Below are positions 15,317-23,417 of a DNA stretch of 58,605 bases, piece after piece. The notes beneath the pieces were generated by a model. That model ran no database searches. It saw only the letters and a program-made list of their open reading frames with translations, and was not told the DNA's origin. Where the stretch lies: contig PMUK01000139.1 of NCBI GenBank assembly GCA_003166915.1, forward strand, positions 1 through 58,605, in the 5' to 3' direction. This stretch comes from Candidatus Cybelea palsarum (GTDB taxonomy: Bacteria > Vulcanimicrobiota > Vulcanimicrobiia > Vulcanimicrobiales > Vulcanimicrobiaceae). Made by a program: the position numbers and the translations under genes. Positions within the stretch are counted from its first letter, which is position 1; the number at the start of each line of letters is the position of its first letter.

Positions 15317-17077
15317 TTAGTTTGGCGGTACCACGCTGGCCATCGCCCAGTTCGGGTCATTTTCACACGGCATGAGCCCGGGGCGCCCAACGGTCCTCAC
15401 GGGGTAATCGGCAAGCGTCGCCGATTTTAGGTATTCGATAATCGCGTATTTTTCCGAGTCGGTTAGGGCGCGACCGATTCGTCCGCGACGCGCGAGATCG
15501 TTCGTGAACCAATGCCCGGAGTTGTTGTTGCCGGGAACGCTCGCGTCGAAGAGCATGTTCCCCGGCCCGGATTCCGCAACGAAGCCAAGCTTCGTCGGAT
15601 CGAACTCGCGGCTGCCGAACCAGAACCGCGCCGGGCGCGTCTCGCTCAACAGATCGTATATCGTCGGAACCGAGCCGTTATGCAAGAACGGCCCCGTCGC
15701 CCAGACGCCGACCAGCGGGCGCGCTTTGTAGCCGCACGGGGCCGGAAAGGAGTTGCCCGAGCGACCGAAACCATCGTATTTCGCCCATTGCGATTTTGGG
15801 ATGCCCGCATCGCGATAGGCTTGCTCCTTCACGCGGGTCACCACATAGCTTAGACCTTGCGCCGTATGCACCGCCTTGCCCAAGCCGAGCTTCGTCGCGT
15901 CGAAGGTGTTGCGCGCATAATCTTCTGCCTGATTCGGATCGGTTCCGATCTTCTGCAATGGGACGACGGGAAGGTGCCATTCGGCCGGCGTGGTGCCCGC
16001 GATGACTTGAATTCCATGGCACGCGGAACAGTTGGCGGCAAAGAGCACGCGCCCGCGAGCGGCCTGCGCGCGATCGATGCTTCCGAAAGCTCGCGGCCAA
16101 ACGGGCGGCCGGAGCTTCGCCAACGCGATTTCCATCCAGTACAAGCTTGCGATGCGCACCGAGCTCTTCCACCGAAGGGGCTCAGGGTTCGCCGCGCCGT
16201 TTGCGCCGATGAAATTCGTCTTGACGCCGACACCAAGCGCCTCACCCACGTTGCGATCCATCGGTTGGCGAATCGACGCATTGTACTGCACCCAGTCGAA
16301 GCGCCAGATGTCCCACAGATAGGGAAAATCGACCGGCGCATTGCCTTGTTTCGCATTGCCCGGGACGCCGAGATTGAGGCCGAAGACCGTCGAGCCGATC
16401 GCGTTGAGCGCGTCGAGTCGGCCCGGACCAGTGGGCGTCGTGGGAATGACGTACTCGGGCGACATCCGATCGCCGTTGCGCGCGTTTTCGGCTAGCGAAC
16501 TGAGGGCAGCCGCGATTCGACTGCCCGGAAAGCCGAGCGCAACGGCTTGCTTCTCGAATCGGGCACGCCGTGCCGCATCTTTGCCGGTGGCAATCAGCGC
16601 TTGTGCCATCGCCTCGCGAAACTCATTGATGTCGGCGCCCGACTGGCCGCCGTCCACGCGGAACGTAGCGCCGCGGTACTCGAGTTGCGCGGCGTGACAC
16701 GCGGCGCAGGTGAAACCGGCCATCGCGATGCCGGTCGACGCATCGCGATCGACGGCGAAGCCGACCGGCCAACCGTAGGGGTTCGCCGCGTCGACGGCGC
16801 GATCGTCGTCAACGATGAAGCCGAAGCGGCGCATGTTCGATGCGGACATGAAGCGTTCGCCCATCGGCGTTTGCAGCGCCTCGAGCATCGCGGCCGGAAT
16901 GAACCGCGTCCCTTGCGATTCGTAGTAGAACCGGTGCTGCGTGGAGGCGTCCCATCCCTGATCGAGGGTGACGACCGCTGTTGTCTGCTCGCGTGACAGC
17001 GCGACGACTGAGGCCGCTGCTCCTGCCGTAAGCATCACGCAAAGCGCGGCACGACTTGCAAGTGGGAACCTCGGCAA
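15317..17077 (-). CDS. Di-haem cytochrome c (RoxA/cytochrome c peroxidase-like)
   Basis: About 586 residues with an N-terminal export signal. There are two haem c sites: CAACH (about residue 124) and CSACH (about 350). The C-terminal block ARPLVGVWATGPFLHNGSVPTIYDLL is typical of the di-haem peroxidase/rubber-oxygenase-like branch. It should work in the periplasm, oxidising a substrate or passing electrons. The start is set at TTG 17077 because AGGAGG lies six bases upstream. The longer frame to 17149 would overlap the upstream gene. It follows the cNMP/thioredoxin-reductase-like gene by 31 bp on the same strand, so the two are likely co-transcribed. Confidence 0.85.
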   Translation of the reverse strand: MPRFPLASRAALCVMLTAGAAASVVALSREQTTAVVTLDQGWDASTQHRFYYESQGTRFIPAAMLEALQTPMGERFMSASNMRRFGFIVDDDRAVDAANPYGWPVGFAVDRDASTGIAMAGFTCAACHAAQLEYRGATFRVDGGQSGADINEFREAMAQALIATGKDAARRARFEKQAVALGFPGSRIAAALSSLAENARNGDRMSPEYVIPTTPTGPGRLDALNAIGSTVFGLNLGVPGNAKQGNAPVDFPYLWDIWRFDWVQYNASIRQPMDRNVGEALGVGVKTNFIGANGAANPEPLRWKSSVRIASLYWMEIALAKLRPPVWPRAFGSIDRAQAARGRVLFAANCSACHGIQVIAGTTPAEWHLPVVPLQKIGTDPNQAEDYARNTFDATKLGLGKAVHTAQGLSYVVTRVKEQAYRDAGIPKSQWAKYDGFGRSGNSFPAPCGYKARPLVGVWATGPFLHNGSVPTIYDLLSETRPARFWFGSREFDPTKLGFVAESGPGNMLFDASVPGNNNSGHWFTNDLARRGRIGRALTDSEKYAIIEYLKSATLADYPVRTVGRPGLMPCENDPNWAMASVVPPN

Positions 17078-17108
17078 GGGAAACCTCCTCCTCGTGAGTG
17101 CGGTCCGG

Positions 17109-18785
17109 CTAGGACACGGTTTCGTCGATATATTGGTGGACGAGCGCAATTGCCATGCTGCCTTCGCCCACGCTCGATGCGACGCGCTTCATCGATCCGT
17201 GGCGAACGTCGCCCGCCGCAAAGATGCCGGGGATGCTCGTTTCAAGCAGGTACGGGTCGCGCGCCCACGATGCGCCAGCGGGTTGCAGGTCGACGACGTC
17301 GCGCCCGGTGCAAACGAATCCCTGAGCGTCGCGAATCAATGCCTCCGGTAGCCACTTCGTCTCGGGCACGCAGCCGACAAAAATGAAGAGCGCGTCGGCT
17401 TTGAACGCCTCTTGCTCGCCACCTTTGTACGCGACCTCGATCGATTCGAGGTGGCTCGTACCGGTGACGCTGACACATTCGCACGCGTACTCGATGCGAA
17501 CGTTCTCCTTCTTCGCCAACTCGTCGATGAGATATTGCGACATGCTGGCCGAGAGTTTTTCGGCGCGCACCAGGATCGTGACGCTGCGCGCGTAGCCGGA
17601 GAAGAGCATCGCGGCCTGACCCGCCGAGTTGCCACCGCCGATGAGAACGACGTCCTTCCCGAGCACACCGAGCGCCTCGGTGCGCGCCGCACCGTAGTAG
17701 ACACCGCGTCCGAGCAGAGCATCGGCCCCGGGAATCGAGAGCTTTCGCCACGTTACGCCGCTGGCCAGGACGATCGCCTTGGTTTGCACGCGCTCGCCGC
17801 AATCGAGCACGATCGCGTGCGTCGCGGACGAGCCGTCGCGCGGCTCGATCTCGGTCGCTTGTCGCGTAACGATGATTTCCGTGCCGAATCGTCTCGCTTG
17901 ATGGAAGGCGCGCGAAGCGAGATCGTCGCCCGAGATGCCCGCTGGAAAGCCGAGATAGTTTTCGATGCGCGACGACGATCCGGCTTGGCCCCCGGGAGCA
18001 CGGCACTCGATGAGCACTGTCTGCAAGCCCTCGGAAGCGCCGTAGACGGCGGCGGCCAAGCCCGCCGGCCCCGCGCCGACGATCGCGACGTCGTACGTCG
18101 TTGCGCGCGGCGCGGTCTGCAGCCCGAGCCGTTCCGCGAGCTCCGGGTATTTCGGCTTGACCATGTAGGAGCGGTCGGCAAAGATCACGGCCGGATAGTT
18201 GTCGCCGCCCAGCAGTTCTTGCGGCACGTTCGCAGTTTGAGTGGCCGCGGCGTCGTCGGGTTCGAGCCAGCGGAAGCCGATGTGATTGCGCGCGAGAAAA
18301 TCGCGCAGATCGTAGCATGCGAAGTCGTCACGATGGCCGAGAACGGTTACGCTGATCATCGGTGCGGCGATCGACGCTTGCTGCAAACCGGTGACGCGCC
18401 GCGCCATCTCGGCCAGAATCTGGCGGTTTGCGTTCGGGCAGCGCGCGACGAGTTCGTGAAAGTCGATCGGTTCGAGCCGCATCAAGCGTGACGGTTCAGT
18501 CGCGCGAATTCCGGCGAGAAAGCCCGATCCGAGCAATAGCGGCACCTCACCGAAGAAGCCGCCCGGTTCAACCACGTCGACGAGCTGCTCGGCGCCGGCG
18601 ATAGTCTTGACGATCTCACCTCGGCCCTCCAGAAGGACGTAAAAGGCCGCCGCTTCCCCTTCGAGCACGACCCAGTCACCTGTGTTCACTCGCAGGTCGG
18701 CACTGCGCGAGACGATCGTAGCCAGCGCCTCGTCACGCGCCGATTCGAAGAGCGGAAGATGGGCGAGCGCGTCGATGGTAATCAT
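17109..18785 (-). CDS. Cyclic-nucleotide-binding-domain thioredoxin-reductase-like FAD oxidoreductase
   Basis: A 558-residue three-part protein. Residues about 5-130 form a cNMP-binding domain (GEAAAFYVLLEGRGEIV, EPGGFFGEVPLLLG). Residues about 143-215 are glutaredoxin-like (VTVLGHRDDFACYDLRDFLARNHIGFRWLE). Residues about 228-555 are an FAD/NADPH thioredoxin-reductase fold (VGAGPAGLAAAVYGASEG, VVLIGGGNSAGQAA, GIFAAGDVRHGSMKR). The redox CxxC of true TrxR is absent: the position reads YYGAARTEA. It therefore cannot reduce thioredoxin in the normal way. It may act as an NAD(P)H oxidoreductase gated by a nucleotide signal. It is upstream of, and probably co-transcribed with, the di-haem cytochrome gene. 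Confidence 0.9.
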   Translation of the reverse strand: MITIDALAHLPLFESARDEALATIVSRSADLRVNTGDWVVLEGEAAAFYVLLEGRGEIVKTIAGAEQLVDVVEPGGFFGEVPLLLGSGFLAGIRATEPSRLMRLEPIDFHELVARCPNANRQILAEMARRVTGLQQASIAAPMISVTVLGHRDDFACYDLRDFLARNHIGFRWLEPDDAAATQTANVPQELLGGDNYPAVIFADRSYMVKPKYPELAERLGLQTAPRATTYDVAIVGAGPAGLAAAVYGASEGLQTVLIECRAPGGQAGSSSRIENYLGFPAGISGDDLASRAFHQARRFGTEIIVTRQATEIEPRDGSSATHAIVLDCGERVQTKAIVLASGVTWRKLSIPGADALLGRGVYYGAARTEALGVLGKDVVLIGGGNSAGQAAMLFSGYARSVTILVRAEKLSASMSQYLIDELAKKENVRIEYACECVSVTGTSHLESIEVAYKGGEQEAFKADALFIFVGCVPETKWLPEALIRDAQGFVCTGRDVVDLQPAGASWARDPYLLETSIPGIFAAGDVRHGSMKRVASSVGEGSMAIALVHQYIDETVS

Positions 18786-18827
18786 GCAAAGCGGCTTTTC
18801 CGCGCGAGCTCAGAAATACTGCAGGCC

Positions 18828-20183
18828 ATGAAGCGTATAGTATGTTTGATTGCCGGGCTCGCAATCGCGAGCCTTCCAGCCGCCGCGCCGGCGCAGACGG
18901 TAACCGTCAACGGTCAGCAGCTATATCTCAATCCGGGCCCGATCGAACGCGCCGGCCGCGTTCTCGTCCCATTGCGGGGAATTTTTGAGCGCCTAGGCGC
19001 GTCGGTCGTCTATTCTGCGGGCACGATTAACGCCACGAAGGGCGGAACGACGGTCTCGCTGCGGATCGGCTCGACGCAGGCTTCCGTCAGCGGCGAACCC
19101 ACGACGCTCGACGTCGCGCCGTTCATCGTCGGCGCGACCACATACGTTCCGCTTCGCTTCATCGCGCAGTCGCTCGGTGCGGCAGTGGGCTACGACGCGT
19201 CCACGCGTATCGTCGCGATCACAATATCGGGGCAAGTCGTGCCAATCGGACCGGTCCGCCCACCGCGGCCTCCGCAGCCGCCCAACCCGCCGCCGATGCA
19301 AGTCATAAATCTCTACGCGCATCAGCCGGCGCCCGGCGAACGCGTCGCGAACCGGTTCGTCACGATCTCGGCGCAGTTCACACGCCGGGTCGAGCCGGGC
19401 AGCGTCCGCGTTTGGCTCGACGACAACAACATAACGTCGCGCAGCGCGGTATCCCCGAATGGCTTTTCGTATAAACCTCCGGCACCGCTCGACTTCGGCT
19501 CGCACAGAGTCCGCGTCGCAGGCCGCGGTTCCGACGGGGCGCAGTTCGACCGTACATGGTCGTTCTCGGTGGCCGGGGCGGCCCCGCCGCCGGCAAATCC
19601 CATCGATCTGCGCGGGAAACAGCCTGCGCCGGGCGCGAGCGTGAGCGATCGCTTCAGCGTCATCGCGGCGGAGTTCACGCGCGACGTCGACCCTGGCAGC
19701 GTGCGCGTCCTGCTCGACGGCAACAACATCACGTCGCGCAGCGGCGTGTCGGCGACGGGCTTCTCGTATAAGCCGCCCGCGCCGCTCGACTTCGGCTCGC
19801 ATACCGTGCGCGTCACGGGGCGCGGTCCTAGTGGGGGTTCGCCATTTGACCGCTCGTGGTCGTTCTCGGTGAAGCGCGGCGCCGAGGCGCCGCTGAGCGT
19901 CACGATAAATCAGCCCGCGCCGAATGCTCCCGTCGCGCGTAACTTCGCGATACAGGGCAGCACCATCGCAAACGGGCACGTCAAGGTGACGGCCGGTGCG
20001 ACGCCATCATTCACGGGCCAGTTCAACGGCGACACCGATGCCGGCCCACGCGGCAACTTCAGGATTAGCGTGAGCTTGAGCACGATGCCGGGTCAACAGG
20101 CGGTCAGCGTACGAATCACGGTCACCGATCCGGCGACGTCGCGAAGCACTGAGACGACGCTGCAACTTCGCTTAAACCAATAA
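18828..20183 (+). CDS. Secreted copper-amine-oxidase-N ('stalk') domain protein with tandem repeats
   Basis: About 451 residues with a signal peptide (MKRIVCLIAGLAIASLPAAAPAQ). Residues about 25-130 form the stalk domain (VLVPLRGIFERLGASVVY, TTYVPLRFIAQSLGAAVGYD). A Pro-rich linker (about 143-158) leads to two 88-residue repeats, about 163-250 and 258-345, each with QPAPG, a F-T-R-x-V-x-P-G-S-V-R-V core, NNITSRS and YKPPAPLDFGSHxVRV. A final beta domain follows. Stalk domains are thought to bind cell-wall or surface material. The function here is unknown. ATG 18828 is used, since the longer frame overlaps the divergent TrxR-like gene. Confidence 0.85.
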   Translation: MKRIVCLIAGLAIASLPAAAPAQTVTVNGQQLYLNPGPIERAGRVLVPLRGIFERLGASVVYSAGTINATKGGTTVSLRIGSTQASVSGEPTTLDVAPFIVGATTYVPLRFIAQSLGAAVGYDASTRIVAITISGQVVPIGPVRPPRPPQPPNPPPMQVINLYAHQPAPGERVANRFVTISAQFTRRVEPGSVRVWLDDNNITSRSAVSPNGFSYKPPAPLDFGSHRVRVAGRGSDGAQFDRTWSFSVAGAAPPPANPIDLRGKQPAPGASVSDRFSVIAAEFTRDVDPGSVRVLLDGNNITSRSGVSATGFSYKPPAPLDFGSHTVRVTGRGPSGGSPFDRSWSFSVKRGAEAPLSVTINQPAPNAPVARNFAIQGSTIANGHVKVTAGATPSFTGQFNGDTDAGPRGNFRISVSLSTMPGQQAVSVRITVTDPATSRSTETTLQLRLNQ

Positions 20184-20207
20184 GGAACGTCGGGGCAGTT
20201 ATGAGCA

Positions 20208-20238
20208 GCGCGATAGCCGGTACACGCCGCTATCGCGC
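20208..20238. terminator. Perfect 10-bp inverted repeat between convergent genes
   Basis: GCGCGATAGC (20208-20217), an 11-nt loop and GCTATCGCGC (20229-20238) form a perfect stem. It lies 25 bp after the stalk gene stop and overlaps the last codons of the convergent gene. No T-tract follows on either strand, so it may slow or block read-through rather than be a classical intrinsic terminator. Confidence 0.5.
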
Positions 20239-20757
20239 ACAAACGGTGTCGACCGCCATCTGAAGGCGTCCACCGCTCAAAACCTCGTGAGTCGTGAACT
20301 CGTTCGCATTCACTTTCGCGAGCGTATTTCTAAGCTTAAGACTAAGGCTCATGCCACCAAACCAGGTACTCCCATCGTACGTCGCTCCGTCGCGGGATGT
20401 CTCGAATCCGTACGAGCCTTGGTTATCTACTGAAGCGGCCCAATACAGCCTCGACTTTGCCTTGTAACCATAGTAGCGGTCGCGAGAGTAACCGGGTCCC
20501 GATACTCGGGAGTGGATGGTATTGCCGGGCGCGAGACTAAAGACGACCGTAACTTGCTCCGTGTGTGCCGGTCGCGCCCCAACCGCTGGAACTTTGGTCG
20601 AGCACTTCCACGATCCGCCGGTGAGGTAGTTGAAGGCCGCCATCTTATCGGTGAGCGGTTCGGTCGACGCCCGAGATCGACCCGGATACGCGATGGCAAC
20701 CACCGCAACGATCGCGCAGATCGAAGCAATGCAATTACGAGAATCAATTCTTCTCAT
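20230..20757 (-). CDS. Secreted protein of unknown function
   Basis: A 175-residue protein: signal peptide to about residue 30 (CIASICAIVAVVAIAYPGRSRAS), then a compact beta-rich domain with AAFNYLTGGSWKCSTKV, HSRVSGPGYSRDRYYGYKAKSRLYWAASVDN and a final Cys. The 'F-x-x-L-x-G-x-W-x-C' opening resembles small lipocalin-like domains such as DUF1579-type proteins, but I cannot place it firmly. The ribosome site AAGGA lies eight bases upstream of ATG 20757. It is divergent from the DUF5916 gene, with 45 bp between starts. Confidence 0.7.
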   Translation of the reverse strand: MRRIDSRNCIASICAIVAVVAIAYPGRSRASTEPLTDKMAAFNYLTGGSWKCSTKVPAVGARPAHTEQVTVVFSLAPGNTIHSRVSGPGYSRDRYYGYKAKSRLYWAASVDNQGSYGFETSRDGATYDGSTWFGGMSLSLKLRNTLAKVNANEFTTHEVLSGGRLQMAVDTVCAR

Positions 20758-20802
20758 GAAATCGGTCCTTCTTTCGCCCCTGCGTCTAGTCCCATCGACG
20801 CG

Positions 20803-23109
20803 ATGAAACTATCGGCGCATTTGGCCTGTAGCAACGTTCTAAGGCGCCAGCAATTGTACTATCTAATTCGTTTTGGCCTTGGGATCGCATTTGCGTTCGT
20901 GCTGACGTGCGTGCCGGTACGGGCTGCCGTGACGGGAAGCTTCTCGTTCACCGCGGCACGCGCACCTCACCCGTTGGCCCTCGACGCGGCCCTGGCCGAT
21001 CCCGCGTGGGCGGCGGGCAAGGTGCCCGACGGCGACGGGCCGTGGGAGAACGTGACGACTCGCGCGCCCGCCAAGTTTGCGACGACGGCCTATCTCTTGT
21101 ACGACGACAAGAATCTCTACGTCGGATTCAAAAGCGAGCAAGCCGGTGTTCCAATCGTCGCAACGCAGACGACGAACGACGTGGGCTTTGGTACGGACGA
21201 CTTCGTCGGCATCGGCCTGCTCAACGGGGGCGGTGGAAGCCAAGCCTATTATTTTGAAGCGACGCCTCGCGGAACGCGCTACGAGCAGGCCAATGAAAAC
21301 GTTCGCTTTCGCCCGCGCTGGAGCGCCGCCGGAAAAGTCTCCGACGGAACGTGGAGCGCCATTATGATTATTCCGCTCGACGTCTTGCGCGTCGCGCGCG
21401 GCGGCAAGCAAATGTGGCGGCTGCAGTTCGTTCGCCAGGTCGCCGCGCCGGGCGAGCACCTTTCGTGGGTCTGGAACCCCATCATGGGGGATGCTGCGAG
21501 CGGAACCTGGCCGACCTTCCAAAACGATACGCGCTTTTGGGCCGGCGGGGACTTCGACATCGCGGCATCGGCCGCGGCTCGGCCCAAGCCGCGTGCGGAC
21601 ATCTACGGCCTGGCCAGCATTGGCGAGGATCGCAATCTCTTTCAGCAAGCCAACGGCGAGTTTCTGCCGGAGAACGTGCGCTCGTTCGGCGGGGACGTCA
21701 GCTACCCGATCTCGCCGACGGTCCGCTTCGTCGGGACGCTCAATCCGGATTTTTCCAATGTCGAGATCGATCAACAAACGATCGCGCCGCAAGAGTTCCA
21801 GCGGCAGCTTCTCGAGTATCGGCCGTTCTTCGCACAAGGCGCGGCTTTCATCAATGCCGCCTCCGGACCGCGCTCGCCGACCGGCACGAACGTGAACGCC
21901 CCCGATCTCGTCTTCTACTCGCCGTCGGTCGGGCCGTTCGATAGCGGCGGCAAGGTCGAGGGAACGTTCGGCGACCAAAGCTTCGGCGTTCTGACCTTCC
22001 ATGGATTCGACGAAACGACGAACAACACGTTTAGCGATCAGGCGTACGGCTACGAGCACGCGCTGCCCAACGGTTCGTTCATCTACTGGAGCGACGGCGT
22101 CTTTGCTAACCACAGCATCGCCGGCACCGACGACACGATCGAGGCCGGCGCCGAAGCACGCGATTATTCAAACGGGATGATTTACTTCTTCGACCATTCG
22201 TTCGAAGACGGCACGTGGGTACCTCAGGGCAACGCGGACTTTACCGAACTCTTCGTGGATCGTCACAAAGGGCCGTTCGAGGCAAACGTCGGGTACCTCG
22301 ACGTCTCGCCAAACTACAACCCCATCGACGGCTACACGCCGAACTCCGACATTCGCGGGCCGCAATTCTACACGAACTATACCGGAACGGCGCCGGGCAT
22401 CAAAAACTACACGATCTTCTTTGCCGCGGATCGCTTTCTCGACGACTCGGGCGCGGTGCATCAGGCCGACACTCAATTCTTTCTCAACGCCACCTTCAAG
22501 AATCTCTTCTCGCTCGACGGCATAGGCGACGCGGTCGGGCAACTTCGCTCTTACAACATTCCGGCCGGCCCGGGCTGCAGCGGCCCGATCCTGTATCAGT
22601 CGAGCTTCACCGGCTATCCGTGCTACCTCAACGGCGTGACGCAGCCGTTCAATCTCTACCAGATTCCCGTCGGCTATCGCGATGGGACGCCATCGCCCTT
22701 CGATGCCAGCTATCAGTGGGGACCGTTCGGCGACGACTACGTGCATCTGTTTACGCTCGTCACGAGCCGCCCGATCGGGAAGCGCTTCAGCCTCGGCTTG
22801 GAATATGACGGAACCTACGAGCGCGCGTTCTCCGACGGCGCGCTCGATTCACAGTGGCTGCGGCGCATCTCGCTGGGTTACAACATCAGCAACGAGAGCA
22901 GCCTCAGCTTGGAACTGCGCGATATCAACGGTCTTGGCGGTTTTGCAACCTCCTACCAGGTCGGCAACAACCTCGCCGTGGCGTACCACCAGCGCTTTCC
23001 CGAAGGCGACGAGCTCTACGTGAACTTCGGAAGCCCGGCCTCCGGTGCAACGCTCAACCGTTTAATCGTCAAGTTTATCCTTCACGCAGGCGCCGACGAG
23101 GGGACGTGA
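20803..23109 (+). CDS. CBM9-like / DUF5916 outer-membrane protein
   Basis: About 768 residues. A signal peptide (about 1-40) is followed by a CBM9-like sandwich (PLALDAALADPAWAAGKVPD, TTAYLLYDDKNLYVGFKSEQAG, FGTDDFVGIGL) and then a long DUF5916 region (FSNVEIDQQTIAPQEFQRQLLEYRPFFAQGA) ending in alternating beta strands suited to an outer-membrane barrel (SLGLEYDGTYERAF, YVNFGSPASGATLNRLIVKFILHAG). This family accompanies peptide or sugar metabolism in several diderm phyla. The molecular function is unknown. ATG 20803 starts the signal peptide. The open frame upstream to 20512 overlaps the divergent gene and is rejected. The 3' end overlaps the DUF2277 gene by 28 nt. Confidence 0.85.
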   Translation: MKLSAHLACSNVLRRQQLYYLIRFGLGIAFAFVLTCVPVRAAVTGSFSFTAARAPHPLALDAALADPAWAAGKVPDGDGPWENVTTRAPAKFATTAYLLYDDKNLYVGFKSEQAGVPIVATQTTNDVGFGTDDFVGIGLLNGGGGSQAYYFEATPRGTRYEQANENVRFRPRWSAAGKVSDGTWSAIMIIPLDVLRVARGGKQMWRLQFVRQVAAPGEHLSWVWNPIMGDAASGTWPTFQNDTRFWAGGDFDIAASAAARPKPRADIYGLASIGEDRNLFQQANGEFLPENVRSFGGDVSYPISPTVRFVGTLNPDFSNVEIDQQTIAPQEFQRQLLEYRPFFAQGAAFINAASGPRSPTGTNVNAPDLVFYSPSVGPFDSGGKVEGTFGDQSFGVLTFHGFDETTNNTFSDQAYGYEHALPNGSFIYWSDGVFANHSIAGTDDTIEAGAEARDYSNGMIYFFDHSFEDGTWVPQGNADFTELFVDRHKGPFEANVGYLDVSPNYNPIDGYTPNSDIRGPQFYTNYTGTAPGIKNYTIFFAADRFLDDSGAVHQADTQFFLNATFKNLFSLDGIGDAVGQLRSYNIPAGPGCSGPILYQSSFTGYPCYLNGVTQPFNLYQIPVGYRDGTPSPFDASYQWGPFGDDYVHLFTLVTSRPIGKRFSLGLEYDGTYERAFSDGALDSQWLRRISLGYNISNESSLSLELRDINGLGGFATSYQVGNNLAVAYHQRFPEGDELYVNFGSPASGATLNRLIVKFILHAGADEGT

Positions 23110-23366
23110 TGGCGTTGGCGGCGTTCGCGCGCCTTCACGGCCTCCACGTCGCGGTCGCGCGGCGGCGCCTGCGTGACCAGCGAATCGAGCAGCTCGCGCG
23201 CCGCGCCGGTTACCCGATCGACCGCGCGCTCGAAGGCCGCCTCATTTGCCTTCGACGGGTGGTGCAGCCCGCTCAGCTTTCGAACAAACTGCAGCGCCGA
23301 AGCGCCGATCTCTTCATCCGTCGCCGGCGGGGCGAAGTTGTACAAGGTCTTGATGTTACGGCACAT
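23082..23366 (-). CDS. DUF2277 family protein
   Basis: A 94-residue protein with the family opening MCRNIKTLYNFAPPATDEEI and LQFVRKLSGLHHPSKANEAAF, ending in a long helix (ITRATRELL-like VDRVTGAARELLDSL). Members are small cytosolic proteins with no known function. GGAG lies a few bases before ATG 23366. It is convergent with and overlaps the DUF5916 gene. It is divergent from the serpin gene, with 51 bp between starts. Confidence 0.92.
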   Translation of the reverse strand: MCRNIKTLYNFAPPATDEEIGASALQFVRKLSGLHHPSKANEAAFERAVDRVTGAARELLDSLVTQAPPRDRDVEAVKARERRQRHHVPSSAPA

Positions 23367-23417
23367 GAACTCTCCGGTTGTTGACGTTTAAGGTTACTTC
23401 CCTCGATCACAGAAGTT

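Noticed and set aside
17412-18491. 359-codon frame opposite the cNMP/TrxR-like gene
   Set aside because: The minus-strand gene has full domain evidence. The opposite frame has low-complexity Arg/Asp composition and no motif.
20512-20802. N-terminal extension of the DUF5916 protein
   Set aside because: The extra codons overlap the divergent secreted-protein gene, lack family similarity, and would bury the signal peptide that starts at 20803.
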